Below are positions 1 to 6,572 of a DNA stretch of 10,944 nucleotides, one piece after another. The DNA is from Baffinella frigidus (Eukaryota; Cryptophyceae; Cryptomonadales; Baffinellaceae). The stretch is taken from NCBI GenBank assembly GCA_026770585.1, contig MU646395.1, positions 241,723 through 252,666 on the forward strand. The letters run 5' to 3'. Below the pieces are notes generated by a model. It saw nothing but the letters and a program-made list of their open reading frames with translations. It was not told the origin of the DNA and did no database searches. Both the position numbers and the translations under genes were made by a program. Position 1 is the stretch's first letter. Each line of letters begins with the position of its first letter.

Positions 1-83
<83 letters not shown>
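1..83. repeat. Poly-G homopolymer at window start
   Basis: 83 consecutive G residues open the window, and the following bases remain G-rich to about position 125. Nothing else in the window has a homopolymer of this size; the next longest G runs are about 9 to 13 bases. A run this long at the edge is most easily explained as a sequencing or assembly artefact, such as dark-base poly-G or homopolymer extension at a contig end. A real G tract able to form quadruplexes is the alternative. Confidence 0.9.
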
Positions 84-84
<1 letters not shown>

Positions 85-142
85 TGCAGGGTGGGGGAGA
101 GGGAGGGGGGGGGGCACTGGGGGGGCTGAAGTCGTTGGTGTC

Positions 143-453
143 AAGACTGTATCATGCGATTTCGTCGATTGGGGTGCGGTTTCCCTTCTCGCCTAGAACC
201 AGCCTCAACACTCACCACACGGTGGACTACGGACCTTTCATCAAAAGTCAACTTACCCAGGGGGCAGTTAACTTGAAGGATATTCGGGCCCTTCTCGCCT
301 GGAATCTCACAGGAAAACTGATTCAATTTAAAACCTTGAATCTCAATGAAACGTACTACACGTTTGCTTTAATATTAATAGTAAAGATCATTGTGTGCAG
401 TAAATGTCATTGCCGGAATGAGACTGTATAACGCGATTTCGTCGATTGGGGTG
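143..453. repeat. 34-bp direct repeat pair enclosing a degenerate foldback
   Basis: Positions 143-176 and 420-453 are near-identical direct repeats sharing the run GCGATTTCGTCGATTGGGG. The 240 bases between them contain the short motif TTCTCGCCT twice (about 187 and 292) and a decayed family A foldback at 344-414. Open frames here are short, show no domain and are not called as genes. Confidence 0.6.
344..414. repeat. Degenerate family A foldback (copy A1)
   Basis: The left arm (about 344-364) carries CAATGAAACGTACTACACG, and the right arm ends with GTAAATGTCATTGCC. The two arms pair imperfectly around an AT-rich loop with ATTAATAGTAAAG. Arms and loop match the better copies at 5503-5639, 6314-6459 and 9840-9978. 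The several mismatches suggest an old copy. No extended outer arms are visible. Confidence 0.5.
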
Positions 454-465
454 GGCGGCCCTTTC

Positions 466-634
466 CCACACGAGGCTACCCATGCGAACAGAATGAAAGG
501 AACTTTTAAAGTTTTGTAGGGAAATGATCACGTTACCGACCGCTCAGCGGTCGGTCGGTTATAAATCACTTATGGATAGGCCTACTTGTACAGCCCCCGG
601 GTTTTATTCTGTTCGCCTGGTCAGCCTCGTGTGG
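466..634. repeat. Inverted repeat with nested short palindrome
   Basis: The left arm 466-494 and right arm 606-634 are reverse complements with about four differences (CCACACGAGGCT against AGCCTCGTGTGG, then GCGAACAGAAT against ATTCTGTTCGC). Inside the 111-base spacer, 535-544 and 546-555 form a perfect 10-bp stem around a single C. It resembles other nested palindromes in the window. There is no coding potential, and no function is assigned. Confidence 0.7.
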
Positions 635-651
635 TCTCGCCCAGAATCAGC

Positions 652-840
652 CGCAACCCTCAACCCACAACCCTGAACCCTCACCCCTTAACCCCAAACC
701 CCAAACCCCAAACCCCAAACCCCAAACCCCAAACCCCAAACCCCAAACCCTAAACCCTAAACGCGCCTGACCCCACACCCCACACCCCAAACCCCACACC
801 CCAAACCCCAAACCCCAAACCCTGAACCCCAAACGCCACA
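652..840. repeat. Heptamer telomere-like array, CCCCAAA variant
   Basis: The tract has 7-base periodicity, dominated by CCCCAAA at about 690-745, with CCCTAAA, CCCTGAA and CCCACAC variants. A 30-base non-repetitive interruption lies near 757-775. The C-rich strand is the plus strand. Apparent WGLGFGV reading frames on the minus strand are translations of the repeat, because seven bases repeat a seven-residue block. Confidence 0.85.
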
Positions 841-1161
841 CACACAGGTCGGAGACAAGCACTCCCGGGTGAAGGACAGACAAGTAGAGTTCCACTCAAT
901 CTCCTCCGGAACCCCTATCCCGCCTCCCTCTACCTCCCCGCGCTCGCGGCTGCCAATCTAATTTCGGACCAAGACAGAATCTGTCCCGCTATCTTAGGCC
1001 CTCCACGCGGAAGGTAAGGTTGTATATGCTATTTTAGGCATCAAATGATGCTATTTTACGCCTTTTCATCAGGACAGATTCTGGTATGGTCCGAGATGAA
1101 ATCTATCAACCCCCGATTCCCCCCCCACGTTCCCCCTCGAGGAGGCGGCACGGTCAGGCGA
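841..1161. repeat. Gene-free stretch with a 140-bp foldback
   Basis: 961-986 and 1072-1101 are inverted repeats; ATTTCGGACC and GACAGAATCTGTCC in the left arm are matched in the right arm with one short insertion. The spacer contains the motif ATGCTATTTTA twice and a perfect 6-bp stem, GCATCA/TGATGC, at 1038-1051. Flanking bases are C-rich. No gene is supported here. Confidence 0.65.
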
Positions 1162-1240
1162 GTTTAGGGTGTGGTGTTTAGGGTTGATGGGGTAGGGTGT
1201 AGGGTGTAGGGTGTAGCGTGCAGGGTGTAGGGTGTAGGGT
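1162..1240. repeat. Short heptamer array, GGGTGTA variant
   Basis: Seven-base repeats, mainly AGGGTGT with a few TTTAGGG-like units, run with the G-rich strand on plus. This is opposite in orientation to the array at 652-840. The unit is the same variant that dominates at 2876-3105. Confidence 0.8.
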
Positions 1241-1327
1241 TCCCGTGGCTTGTCTCGTCTCACCCCACCCTCTACCATCTCTTTCACGTTTGACCATTCA
1301 CGAACCCCCGCTTCCCCCCTTCTTCAG

Positions 1328-1807
1328 GTCCAGGGCCAGGCAGCGGGGGCGGGGGCGGGGGCAGCATCGGGCCGGGCGAGGAGTGCCTCGCCCACTCCTG
1401 GGAGAGATGGCAGGGTAGCGCGGGCTGTGGCGCGGGCGGCGGCGAGGGCCGCGGGGCGGGTAGAGGCTCGGACTGCCGCGCGGGAGAGGGGTGGACCACG
1501 CTCTTCCTCCTCCTCCTCCTCCTCCTCCTCCTCCTCCTCCTATGACTTCGGGGCACGCTCCTCCTCCTCGTCGTCGTCGTCCTCCTCCAAGGGGACCAGG
1601 GGCGGGCATGGCTCCCGAAACGTGCGGAGCGTTACGGGGGCCGCATGGATGAGCGGGGCGGGGGAGGCACGGATGGGTAGGGAGGGGGAGGCGGTCACGA
1701 AAGGGTTGGCGAGTGTGAAGGGGGAGGGGGGGGCGGGGTATCATGATTGGGAGGGGGAGGTGGGGGAGTGGTACGGGAGCCATGGACAGTCGACGCCGAG
1801 CATTTGA
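1328..1807 (+). CDS. Possible low-complexity polyserine exon
   Basis: This is an open frame of 160 codons ending in TGA at 1805-1807. It is preceded by a good intron end: a pyrimidine-rich tract finishing CTTCTTCAG at 1319-1327. The product is Ala/Gly/Arg-rich, then has two serine runs of about 14 and 10 residues separated by a short YDFGAR spacer, then a Gly/Glu/Arg-rich tail. The second serine run mixes TCC and TCG codons in the same frame, which fits a polyserine protein slightly better than a plain TCC microsatellite. No domain is recognised and no upstream exon or start was found. The opposite strand is also open because of the GC richness. This could be non-coding microsatellite DNA. 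Confidence 0.3.
   Translation, partial: VQGQAAGAGAGAASGRARSASPTPGRDGRVARAVARAAARAAGRVEARTAARERGGPRSSSSSSSSSSSSSYDFGARSSSSSSSSSSKGTRGGHGSRNVRSVTGAAWMSGAGEARMGREGEAVTKGLASVKGEGGAGYHDWEGEVGEWYGSHGQSTPSI
1503..1540. repeat. TCC trinucleotide microsatellite
   Basis: About twelve TCC units run without interruption. A related impure TCC/TCG tract follows at 1559-1588. Read in the plus frame of the possible exon it encodes polyserine; on minus it would encode polyglycine or polyarginine. Confidence 0.9.
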
Positions 1808-2062
1808 CCATTTGATACATTTGACCGTTTTGAGCATTTAATTGTTTCTTTTCATTTTAAGCATGCACATGCCTCAAAACCCGCGTGTGGTTGTGCCCAG
1901 CAGGCCCATACGCCCTACCGTAGGGCCCTAGGACCTGCCTAGGACCTCTTGGCGGTCACATTTGACCGCCTGGCCACTTACGGGATATGAAGGGAATGTA
2001 GCGAGGTGCTTAGAAGGGGTTCGCGCCGGCTTCAATCGAGGCTTTGTACGCACCCCCACCGA

Positions 2063-2292
2063 GGCTGTGTCTGAGCAGGATGGTAGAGCGCTGTGCAGAG
2101 AAGTTGGCCACCGGAAATAATGGAAAATCGAGAAATTGGAGCCATTTTGCCAACTTTTGAGAAATTTAGTACCATGAATTTCTCAAAAGTGGACAAAATG
2201 GCTCCAATTTCCCCATTTCCCCATTTTCCGGGTGGCCAACTTCTCGGCACACCGCTCTACCATCCAACGTACCATGCTGCGCAGACACAGCC
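2063..2292. mobile_element. Family B foldback element, copy B1
   Basis: This is a long hairpin. The arms begin TAGAGCG at 2084 and end CGCTCTA at 2259, and run through TGCAGAGAAGTTGGCC and GGAGCCATTTT to a loop near 2170 (TAGTACCATGA). A second copy with the same arms and loop is at 8935-9100. Here the pairing extends outward through GGATGG/CCATCC to GGCTGTGTCTG at 2063 and its complement ending at 2292; these outer arms are absent from copy B2. It carries no protein. Size and structure fit a non-autonomous foldback or MITE. No clear target-site duplication was identified. Confidence 0.75.
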
Positions 2293-2462
2293 AGGATGGT
2301 ACGAGTCTCCGGAGCCTGAACAGAAGGGGTTGCTTCCGGCTCCGAGAGAGGCTGTGTACGCGCGCACCGGCAGCACTCCAACGTAGATGCACAGTGCCAG
2401 CCCGTCCAAACCTCTTGGCATTATCCCTCAAGTGCCCATAGGATGAATCTTCACCATACATG

Positions 2463-2482
2463 TAGGGTGAATATTCACCCTA
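2463..2482. repeat. Perfect 20-bp palindrome
   Basis: TAGGGTGAATATTCACCCTA reads the same on both strands. A 16-bp version is in the next unit at 2665-2680, and a decayed version (GATGAATCTTCACC) lies just upstream near 2441. It could be a dyad binding site or simply the centre of a decayed foldback. Confidence 0.9.
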
Positions 2483-2664
2483 ACTCGCCCTAGGCAGGTC
2501 CTACCGTAGGGCGTAGGCGCCTACTAGGCACTTAAGGGATATCACATGTAGCGAGGTGATCAGAAGGGGTTGCTTCCGGCTTCGAGAGAGGCCCAGTGCG
2601 CACGCACCAGCAGCACTCCGACGTAGATGCACACCCCGAACAAACCTGTTCGCGGTATCCCCAC

Positions 2665-2680
2665 GGGTGAATATTCACCC
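2665..2680. repeat. Perfect 16-bp palindrome (second copy)
   Basis: GGGTGAATATTCACCC is the shorter copy of the palindrome at 2463-2482, at the equivalent place in the next tandem unit. It is again followed by ACATGTAACTCGCC-like sequence and the CCTAGG/CCTACCGTAGGG block. Confidence 0.9.
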
Positions 2681-2875
2681 TACATGTAACTCGCCATAGG
2701 CAGGTCCTAGGGCCCTACCGTAGGGCGTATGCGCCTACTCGGCATATGTAGCGTGGTGCTCAGAAGGGGTTGCTTCCGGCTTCGAGAGAGGCCTTGTATG
2801 CGCGCACCAGCAAGATCCCGACGTAGATGCACACCCCGAAGTACGTCGCCTGCCCGCGTGACACGTGTTTAGGTT

Positions 2876-3105
2876 TGAGGGTGTGGGTGTAGGGTGCAGG
2901 GTGCAGGGTGTAGGGTGTAGGGTGTAGGGTGTAGGGTGTAGGGTGTAGGGTGTAGGGTGTGGGGTGTAGGGTGTGGGGTGTAGGGTGTGGGGTGTAGGGT
3001 GTAGGGTGTAGGGTGTAGGGTGTGGGGTGTAGGATGTAGGGTGTGGGGTGTGGGGTGTAGGGTGTAGGGTGTAGGGCGTAGGATGTAGGGTGTAGGGTGT
3101 AGGGT
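2876..3105. repeat. Heptamer array, GGGTGTA variant (main)
   Basis: More than thirty GGGTGTA/GGGTGTG heptamers run with the G-rich strand on plus. The tract is entered from ACACGTGTTTAGG and left through GGGTCACAGGGGTCACTC. The minus-strand frames rich in TLHPTPY are translations of the repeat and not genes. Confidence 0.9.
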
Positions 3106-3246
3106 CACAGGGGTCACTCACGAATGAGGACACACGCCGCCCCTAGGGAGGTTCTATGCCCCTAGAACGAGCCCTACCGCGGGACTTTGGTTGAGATGCA
3201 CCCCCCGAAATACGCTGCATGCCCGTGTTACACGTGTTAAGTTTTT
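3106..3246. repeat. Inter-array spacer, unit type 2
   Basis: The spacer starts GGTCACAGGGGTCACTCACG, passes through CCCTAGGGAGG and CCCCTAG, then AGATGCACC and CCGAAATACGCTGCATGCCC, and ends with CACGTGTTAAG just before the next heptamer tract. The same sequence of blocks surrounds the tracts at 2876-3105 and 3247-3369, and in decayed form the tract at 3754-3852. The heptamers therefore sit at a fixed place inside a larger repeating unit. Confidence 0.7.
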
Positions 3247-3369
3247 AGGGTTTAGGTTAAGGGTATCGGGTGTAGGGTATCGGGTATCGGGTGTAGGGTG
3301 TAGGGTGTAGGGTGTAGGGTGTGGGGTGTAGGGTGTAGGGCGTCGGGTGTAAGGTGTAGGGTGTAGGGT
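3247..3369. repeat. Heptamer array, mixed GGGTATC/GGGTGTA
   Basis: It begins with TTTAGGG-like units, continues as GGGTATC-type units and ends as GGGTGTA units, with the G-rich strand on plus. It is followed by GGGTCACATGGGTTACTCGCG, matching the exit sequence of the previous array. Confidence 0.85.
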
Positions 3370-3589
3370 CACATGGGTTACTCGCGAATGCGGACTCGCT
3401 CCGCCTCTAGGGAGGTCCTGTGCCCCTAGTGGCTTTACGTCTGAGACAGTGAATTCACTTTAGAACCACCCCAGGTCCACGCTAGAATAAATAGCGCATA
3501 CGTTTAGCCACTAGGACCAGCCGTCCCGCGGGAACCTGATGTAGATGCACACCCCGCAATGCGCTGCCTGCCCGTTAATAGGGCAACGG
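3370..3589. repeat. Inter-array spacer, third copy
   Basis: The spacer contains the exit block (TTACTCGCGAATGCGGAC), CTAGGGAGGTCCTGTGCCCC and, after a unique middle, the entry block GTAGATGCACACCCCG with GCGCTGCCTGCCCG. The unit is then interrupted by the hairpin at 3590-3726. No gene is seen. Confidence 0.6.
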
Positions 3590-3726
3590 CCTGAAAATGG
3601 GGTGGTTAGGCCTACGGCATTGCCTAGGACCTCCTATCGTAGGCCGAGACTTTTGGTCCTAGGATCCCTCGGCCTACGGTAGGAGGTCCTAGGCAATGCC
3701 GTATGCCCAACTACCCCATTTTCAGG
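3590..3726. repeat. 137-bp foldback inserted in tandem unit
   Basis: The left arm 3590-3648 pairs with the right arm 3669-3726 with few mismatches, around a 20-base loop. The arms contain CATTGCCTAGGACCTCC and a TAGGCCGA end. The insertion falls between the GCCTGCCCG block and the GTGTCACAGGTGTTTAGG block, which are close together in sister units, so the hairpin probably arrived after the tandem array formed. It has no coding capacity. Confidence 0.8.
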
Positions 3727-3753
3727 ACGTGAGCCTATGAACGTGTCACAGGT

Positions 3754-3852
3754 GTTTAGGGCTTGGAGTTTATGGTTTATGGTTTATGGTTTACGGTTTA
3801 TGGTTTGTGGTTTATGATTTATGGTTTATGCCTTAGGGTGTAGGGTTTAGGG
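3754..3852. repeat. Heptamer array, GGTTTAT variant
   Basis: About twelve seven-base units of GGTTTAT with TTTACGG and TTTGTGG variants run with the G-rich strand on plus. The tract is entered from CACAGGTGTTTAGGG and left through AGGGGCACACGCGGGAATGC, decayed forms of the entry and exit blocks around the other arrays. The seven-base period is kept although the sequence is no longer telomeric. Confidence 0.85.
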
Positions 3853-3900
3853 GCACACGCGGGAATGCCAGAACGCGACATTTCACTGCCCGCGTCATAC

Positions 3901-3917
3901 CACTCGAGTCTCGAGTG
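3901..3917. repeat. Short perfect dyad
   Basis: CACTCGA and TCGAGTG form a perfect 7-bp stem around GTC. It marks the left edge of the foldback-rich block, and no function is apparent. Confidence 0.8.
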
Positions 3918-3954
3918 ACCAGATGAGCCTATTTACATGTGGGGTTGTAAACTG

Positions 3955-4236
3955 TACCAGGATAAGGTTTTCCAACCTCGCGCCTGGACTAATCTCACCT
4001 AGTTATGTGACCAACATGACGAAAGTTACTACACAAAGGTTACATCTCGGTTTGAATAGGCCCCTCTCGCATTTTCGTGTGGCACCGCTAGAGAATGCTA
4101 GAGGGGCCGATTTAAAACCAAACATTTAAAGTCTTGACTACACACATGCTCAAAGTTTTACCAGGATAAGATGAAAGTAACCTCGCGCCTGGTATAATTT
4201 TTACCGGGCACGAGGTTTCTTTACCTTATCCTGGTA
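3955..4236. repeat. Foldback cluster with TACCAGGATAAG ends
   Basis: The block TACCAGGATAAG...CCTCGCGCCTGG occurs at 3955-3987 and again at 4159-4195. The second copy pairs with 4205-4236, which ends CTTATCCTGGTA, giving a foldback at 4159-4236. Between them, 4059-4076 pairs with 4091-4108 (GGCCCCTCT against AGAGGGGCC), and a half copy of the family A core (ACGAAAGTTACTACACAA) lies at about 4019-4036. This suggests layered insertions of several foldback types. Open frames here are short and unsupported. Confidence 0.65.
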
Positions 4237-4265
4237 CAAATATTCACTAACCCTTTTCCCCACAT

Positions 4266-4470
4266 ATAAATCGGCCCCTGTAGCGTTCTTGTGTGGCGGG
4301 TGGGGATGCGTTTCGCTGGGATTTTCTTTGTGAGGGGATAAAACTGTATCTAGCTCTGCCTGATTCGGGTAACGCCAAAAGTTGACGGATTTCCACCAAA
4401 ACCCTGGGGGGTTGACTTCCGGTCTCGCCAAATTGGCGACACCAAATCGTGGTGGAGTTCTCCCGGATAG
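4266..4470. other. Unassigned stretch between foldbacks
   Basis: 4266-4290 is an inverted match to 4085-4116 (AAATCGGCCCCT and TAGCGTTCTTG), extending the preceding cluster. The remainder has TAGCTCTGCCTG at about 4352, a motif recurring near 8567, 8616, 9159 and 9183, and AAAAGTTGACGG, which recurs near 8910. No credible gene is seen. Confidence 0.4.
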
Positions 4471-4477
4471 AGCCATT

Positions 4478-4665
4478 CTGGTAGGACTTGGCCAGCGCGA
4501 ACTTCGAACTTGCAAGATTGCGAACTTCTAGATGGACCGTAATTATTAGTAAATATCATGATTGTACTGCAAAATTTGAATTTAAAACACTACATGTCCA
4601 AACGGGTCCATCTAGAAGTTCGCAATCTCGCAACTTCGAACTTCGCTTTGGCCAAGTCCTACTAG
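4478..4665. repeat. 188-bp foldback with long arms
   Basis: The left arm 4478-4538 and right arm 4604-4665 are nearly perfect reverse complements, containing GTAGGACTTGGCC at the outside and GCGAACTTCTAGATGGACC at the inside. The pairing continues weakly outward (TAGAGCCA near 4468, TGGCTCTA near 4668). The 65-base AT-rich loop contains TTATTAGTAAATAT, which resembles the loops of the family A foldbacks. No protein is encoded. Confidence 0.8.
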
Positions 4666-4828
4666 ATTGGCTCTACACTCTCTCGGAGCGCTCCCACCTG
4701 ACGTTCCACACAGCGGACTTTGAAGGGATTTTGAATGACCCGTACACGTTAAGACCTAGGACCCTACGGTAGGCAACCCGTAGGGGCATAGGGGGGTTCC
4801 TACGGATGGCATCAAAATATTTATCGGG

Positions 4829-5205
4829 TTTAGGGTTTAACCCTTGGTCCAAGGGCCACCCGACCGGAGGTGAGGCTGCACGGTCGAGATTTAGGTTTCA
4901 GGGTTTAGGGTTTAGGGAGTAGGGTTTAGGTTTTAGGGTTTAGGGTTCAGGATTCAGGGTTTTGGGTTTAGGGTGTAGGGTTTAGGGTGTAGGGTTTAGG
5001 GTTTTGGGTTTAGAGTTTAGGGTTTAGGGTTCACGGGTTTAGGGCTCAGGGCTTAGGGTTTCGGGTGCAGGTTTTAGGGGTTAGGGTTCAGGGCAGGCAG
5101 CGCAGATCTGCCGTCATGGTTTAGGGTTTACGGTTTAGGGTTTAGGGTTTAGGTTTTAGGGTTTATGGTTTTGGGTTTAGAGTTTTGGGTTTAGGGTTGC
5201 CTCGA
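4829..5205. repeat. TTTAGGG telomere-like array
   Basis: This long tract of TTTAGGG heptamers contains TTCAGGG, TTTTGGG, GTGTAGG and TTTAGAG variants, with a non-repeat patch at about 4846-4885 and another at 5093-5117. The G-rich strand is plus. It is degenerate and internal, so it is an interstitial telomere-like tract. It is bracketed by an inverted repeat: GATGGCATCAAAAT at 4806-4819 and ATTTTGATGCCATC at 5269-5282. Confidence 0.9.
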
Positions 5206-5502
5206 GCAGAGTCAATCTCACGCGGGTTCTGATTTAATTAAAACTAGTTTGATGCCATCATTCAAAATTATTTTGATGCCATCGGTGATTATGTGCTATT
5301 TAAAAGCTGTGCTGGGTCTTAGATGACCTAAACGTGACCTATACCATCCTTCAGATAGCACAAACCCATATATTTTAATTTAATCCAGCACCCATATTCA
5401 ATCGCCCCCCTCCTAGGACCAGCTAAGGGTCCTACGCATAAGTGGGACCGTGGGCACAGGCTGCATAAAGGTCAGGGGTCGCTAGCCGGCAGAAAGGATC
5501 TA
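5206..5502. other. AT-rich intergenic stretch
   Basis: It holds a direct repeat of TTTGATGCCATC (5249 and 5271), the right member of the inverted repeat that brackets the preceding telomere-like array, and a CCTAGGACCAGCTAAGGGTCC-type short palindrome near 5413. No gene is supported. Confidence 0.4.
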
Positions 5503-5639
5503 ATCGCGGCGAGTATTTATGATAAATACGCGCCGGCAACGAAATTTACTACATAAATGGATCTTACTAGTAATTATAAAAGCATTTGTGTAGTAAATTT
5601 AGTAGCCGGTGCGTATCTATCATAAATACTCGCCGCGAT
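5503..5639. repeat. Family A foldback, copy A3
   Basis: The 57-bp arms 5503-5559 and 5583-5639 differ at about five positions, around a 23-base loop with TTACTAGTAATTATAAAAG. The inner part (GGCAACGAAATTTACTACATAA) is the family A core. The outer part (ATCGCGGCGAGTATTTATGA) is found in no other copy in the window, yet it is fully self-complementary. Confidence 0.85.
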
Positions 5640-5776
5640 GAGATCAGGTATGGGCTGGCTGTGTGTGCTAGAAGTATGTCTGCAACCGCAGTGTTGCATT
5701 CGTACACCCCGTACACCGGTGGCATCGCATCTACGATTCGCTCCACTACACAGTCCGCGCGCCCTATGGTGACCAC
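5567..5776 (-). other. Open minus-strand frame, doubtful exon
   Basis: Reading leftward from 5776 the frame is open and encodes a stretch of normal composition including ERIVDAMPPVYGVYE and NTAVADILLAHTASPYL. It lacks an ATG (the apparent start is GTG), and its last part runs into the A3 foldback. The plus strand is open over the same bases. It lies 0.8 kb downstream of the plastid-targeted gene on the same strand and could be a distal exon of that gene. No domain is recognised. Confidence 0.2.
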
Positions 5777-5958
5777 GCCAGAGATTCTACACCCACCTCA
5801 GCCCTTGAAACTCAAGCCCCGTAGATGCGATGAAGCGTCGCGACATTTTCGGGGGGGGGGTGCGTTGCTCGATGACCGTGGTGCTGACTTTGAAGATAGG
5901 CAGGGAGAAGGGTTGGGGTGCGGGTTGGCTGGCTGGGAGGAGCGTCGGCTGGGAGGAG

Positions 5959-6096
5959 CCACCAACACTCACAACTTGGGCAAATCGAAAAAGTCAAAAA
6001 CACCAAATCCCCTTGGAGGCCGTCGGAACCCGACGGCCTTCAAGGGGATTTTTGGAGCCATTTCCCCCGATTTGCCAAGACTGTGAGGGTTGGTGG
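5959..6096. repeat. 138-bp foldback with GC-rich inner stem
   Basis: The outer arms 5959-5987 and 6068-6096 pair (CCACCAACACTCACA and TGTGAGGGTTGGTGG, with GGGCAAATCG and CGATTTGCC). An inner stem, 6005-6026 with 6029-6051, is nearly perfect (AAATCCCCTTGGAGGCCGTC) with a two-base loop. The two stems are separated by mismatched A-rich and T-rich segments. Both strands read as open frames, which is a side effect of the palindrome. Confidence 0.8.
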
Positions 6097-6139
6097 TGGG
6101 AGGGGTGGTCTCTTGTGCGTGGGGGCAGCTGGCTGGCAG

Positions 6140-6180
6140 AATTCTGGCCTTGGAATTCCCCGAAATCACAGGCCAGAATT
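6140..6180. repeat. 41-bp hairpin
   Basis: AATTCTGGCCT at 6140-6150 and AGGCCAGAATT at 6170-6180 form a perfect 11-bp stem with a 19-base loop. It sits between the larger foldbacks in this block. Confidence 0.85.
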
Positions 6181-6246
6181 TCCCGTGGTTCTGCTGGACC
6201 GCCCTCTGGCAGGAGGGCAGGGGTACGACACCTGGAAATGGGCTGC

Positions 6247-6489
6247 AACACGGGGTGGCTGGCTGGCTGGGAGGAGGGCTGGGAGCAGACCCAAGGGTGA
6301 ACTCTGCTCCCAGCCTTATCCGGGGAAACCTATTTTTCTTTCATTTGATGGCAACGAAAATTACTACACAATTCGTTCTTATTAGTAATATAAAAGAATC
6401 TGTGTAGTAATTTTGATTGCCATCAAATGAAAGAAAAATAGGTTTCCCTGGATAAAGCCATCCTCCCAGCCAGGCAGCCAACCCGTGTT
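6247..6489. repeat. Family A foldback, copy A4, with extended outer arms
   Basis: The core at about 6350-6421 (GGCAACGAAAATTACTACACA, loop with TTATTAGTAATATAAAA) is flanked by its own outer arms (CTTATCC...GAAACCTATTTTTCTTTCATTTGAT) from about 6314 to 6459. Pairing resumes further out: AACACGGGGTGGCTGGCTGG at 6247 against CCAGGCAGCCAACCCGTGTT ending at 6489. The left side has an extra 38-base insert that is itself a hairpin (GGGAGCAG at 6286, CTGCTCCC at 6305). The result is a three-level nested palindrome. Confidence 0.8.
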
Positions 6490-6529
6490 TCGGCCGACTA
6501 CCAGCAGACCCAAGGGCGAACTCCGGTAA

Positions 6530-6549
6530 AGTTCACCCAAGGGTGAACT
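6530..6549. repeat. Nine-bp stem palindrome AGTTCACCC/GGGTGAACT
   Basis: AGTTCACCC and GGGTGAACT flank an AA spacer. Parts of it (CCCAAGGGTGAACT, CCCAAGGGCGAACT) recur at 6290 and 6508. These recurrent pieces suggest that the 3' side of the neighbouring minus-strand gene lies in repeat-derived DNA. Confidence 0.8.
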
Positions 6550-6572
6550 CTCTCTTGTGCGGGGTACGGCAC

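Larger units (their letters stand above)
1808..2850. repeat. Diverged tandem array of about 200-240 bp units
   Basis: The block AGAAGGGGTTGCTTCCGGCT and its flanks recur at 2012, 2322, 2562 and 2762. It is followed each time by a GAGAGAGGC block and, in three of the four, by ACGTAGATGCACA. Between copies lie CCTACCGTAGGG palindromes and GTGAATATTCACC palindromes. Spacing is about 240 and 200 bases between the last three copies. The first copy is separated by insertion of the foldback at 2084-2259. Short open frames crossing the units are not conserved from copy to copy, so this is treated as non-coding satellite-like DNA. Confidence 0.75.

Noticed and set aside
143-453. LTR retrotransposon remnant
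   Set aside because: The direct repeats are only about 34 bases and lack TG..CA ends, primer site or coding remnants.
647-895. Minus-strand frame rich in WGLGFGV
   Set aside because: Translation of CCCCAAA-type heptamers, not a gene.
1298-1837. Minus-strand proline/glycine-rich frame opposite the possible polyserine exon
   Set aside because: Composition follows from GC richness and the TCC microsatellite; no splice or start evidence better than the plus-strand reading.
2735-3133. Minus-strand frames rich in TLHPTPY
   Set aside because: They are translations of a 7-base repeat, which always gives a 7-residue repeat in an open frame; no start context or flanking coding signal.
1911-3870. CRISPR array
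   Set aside because: Repeats are contiguous or long diverged units without uniform short spacers, and the DNA is eukaryotic.
5586-6407. Several overlapping plus and minus frames between 5.6 and 6.4 kb
   Set aside because: Most cross large palindromes, where both strands are open because of symmetry, and contain no recognisable domain.
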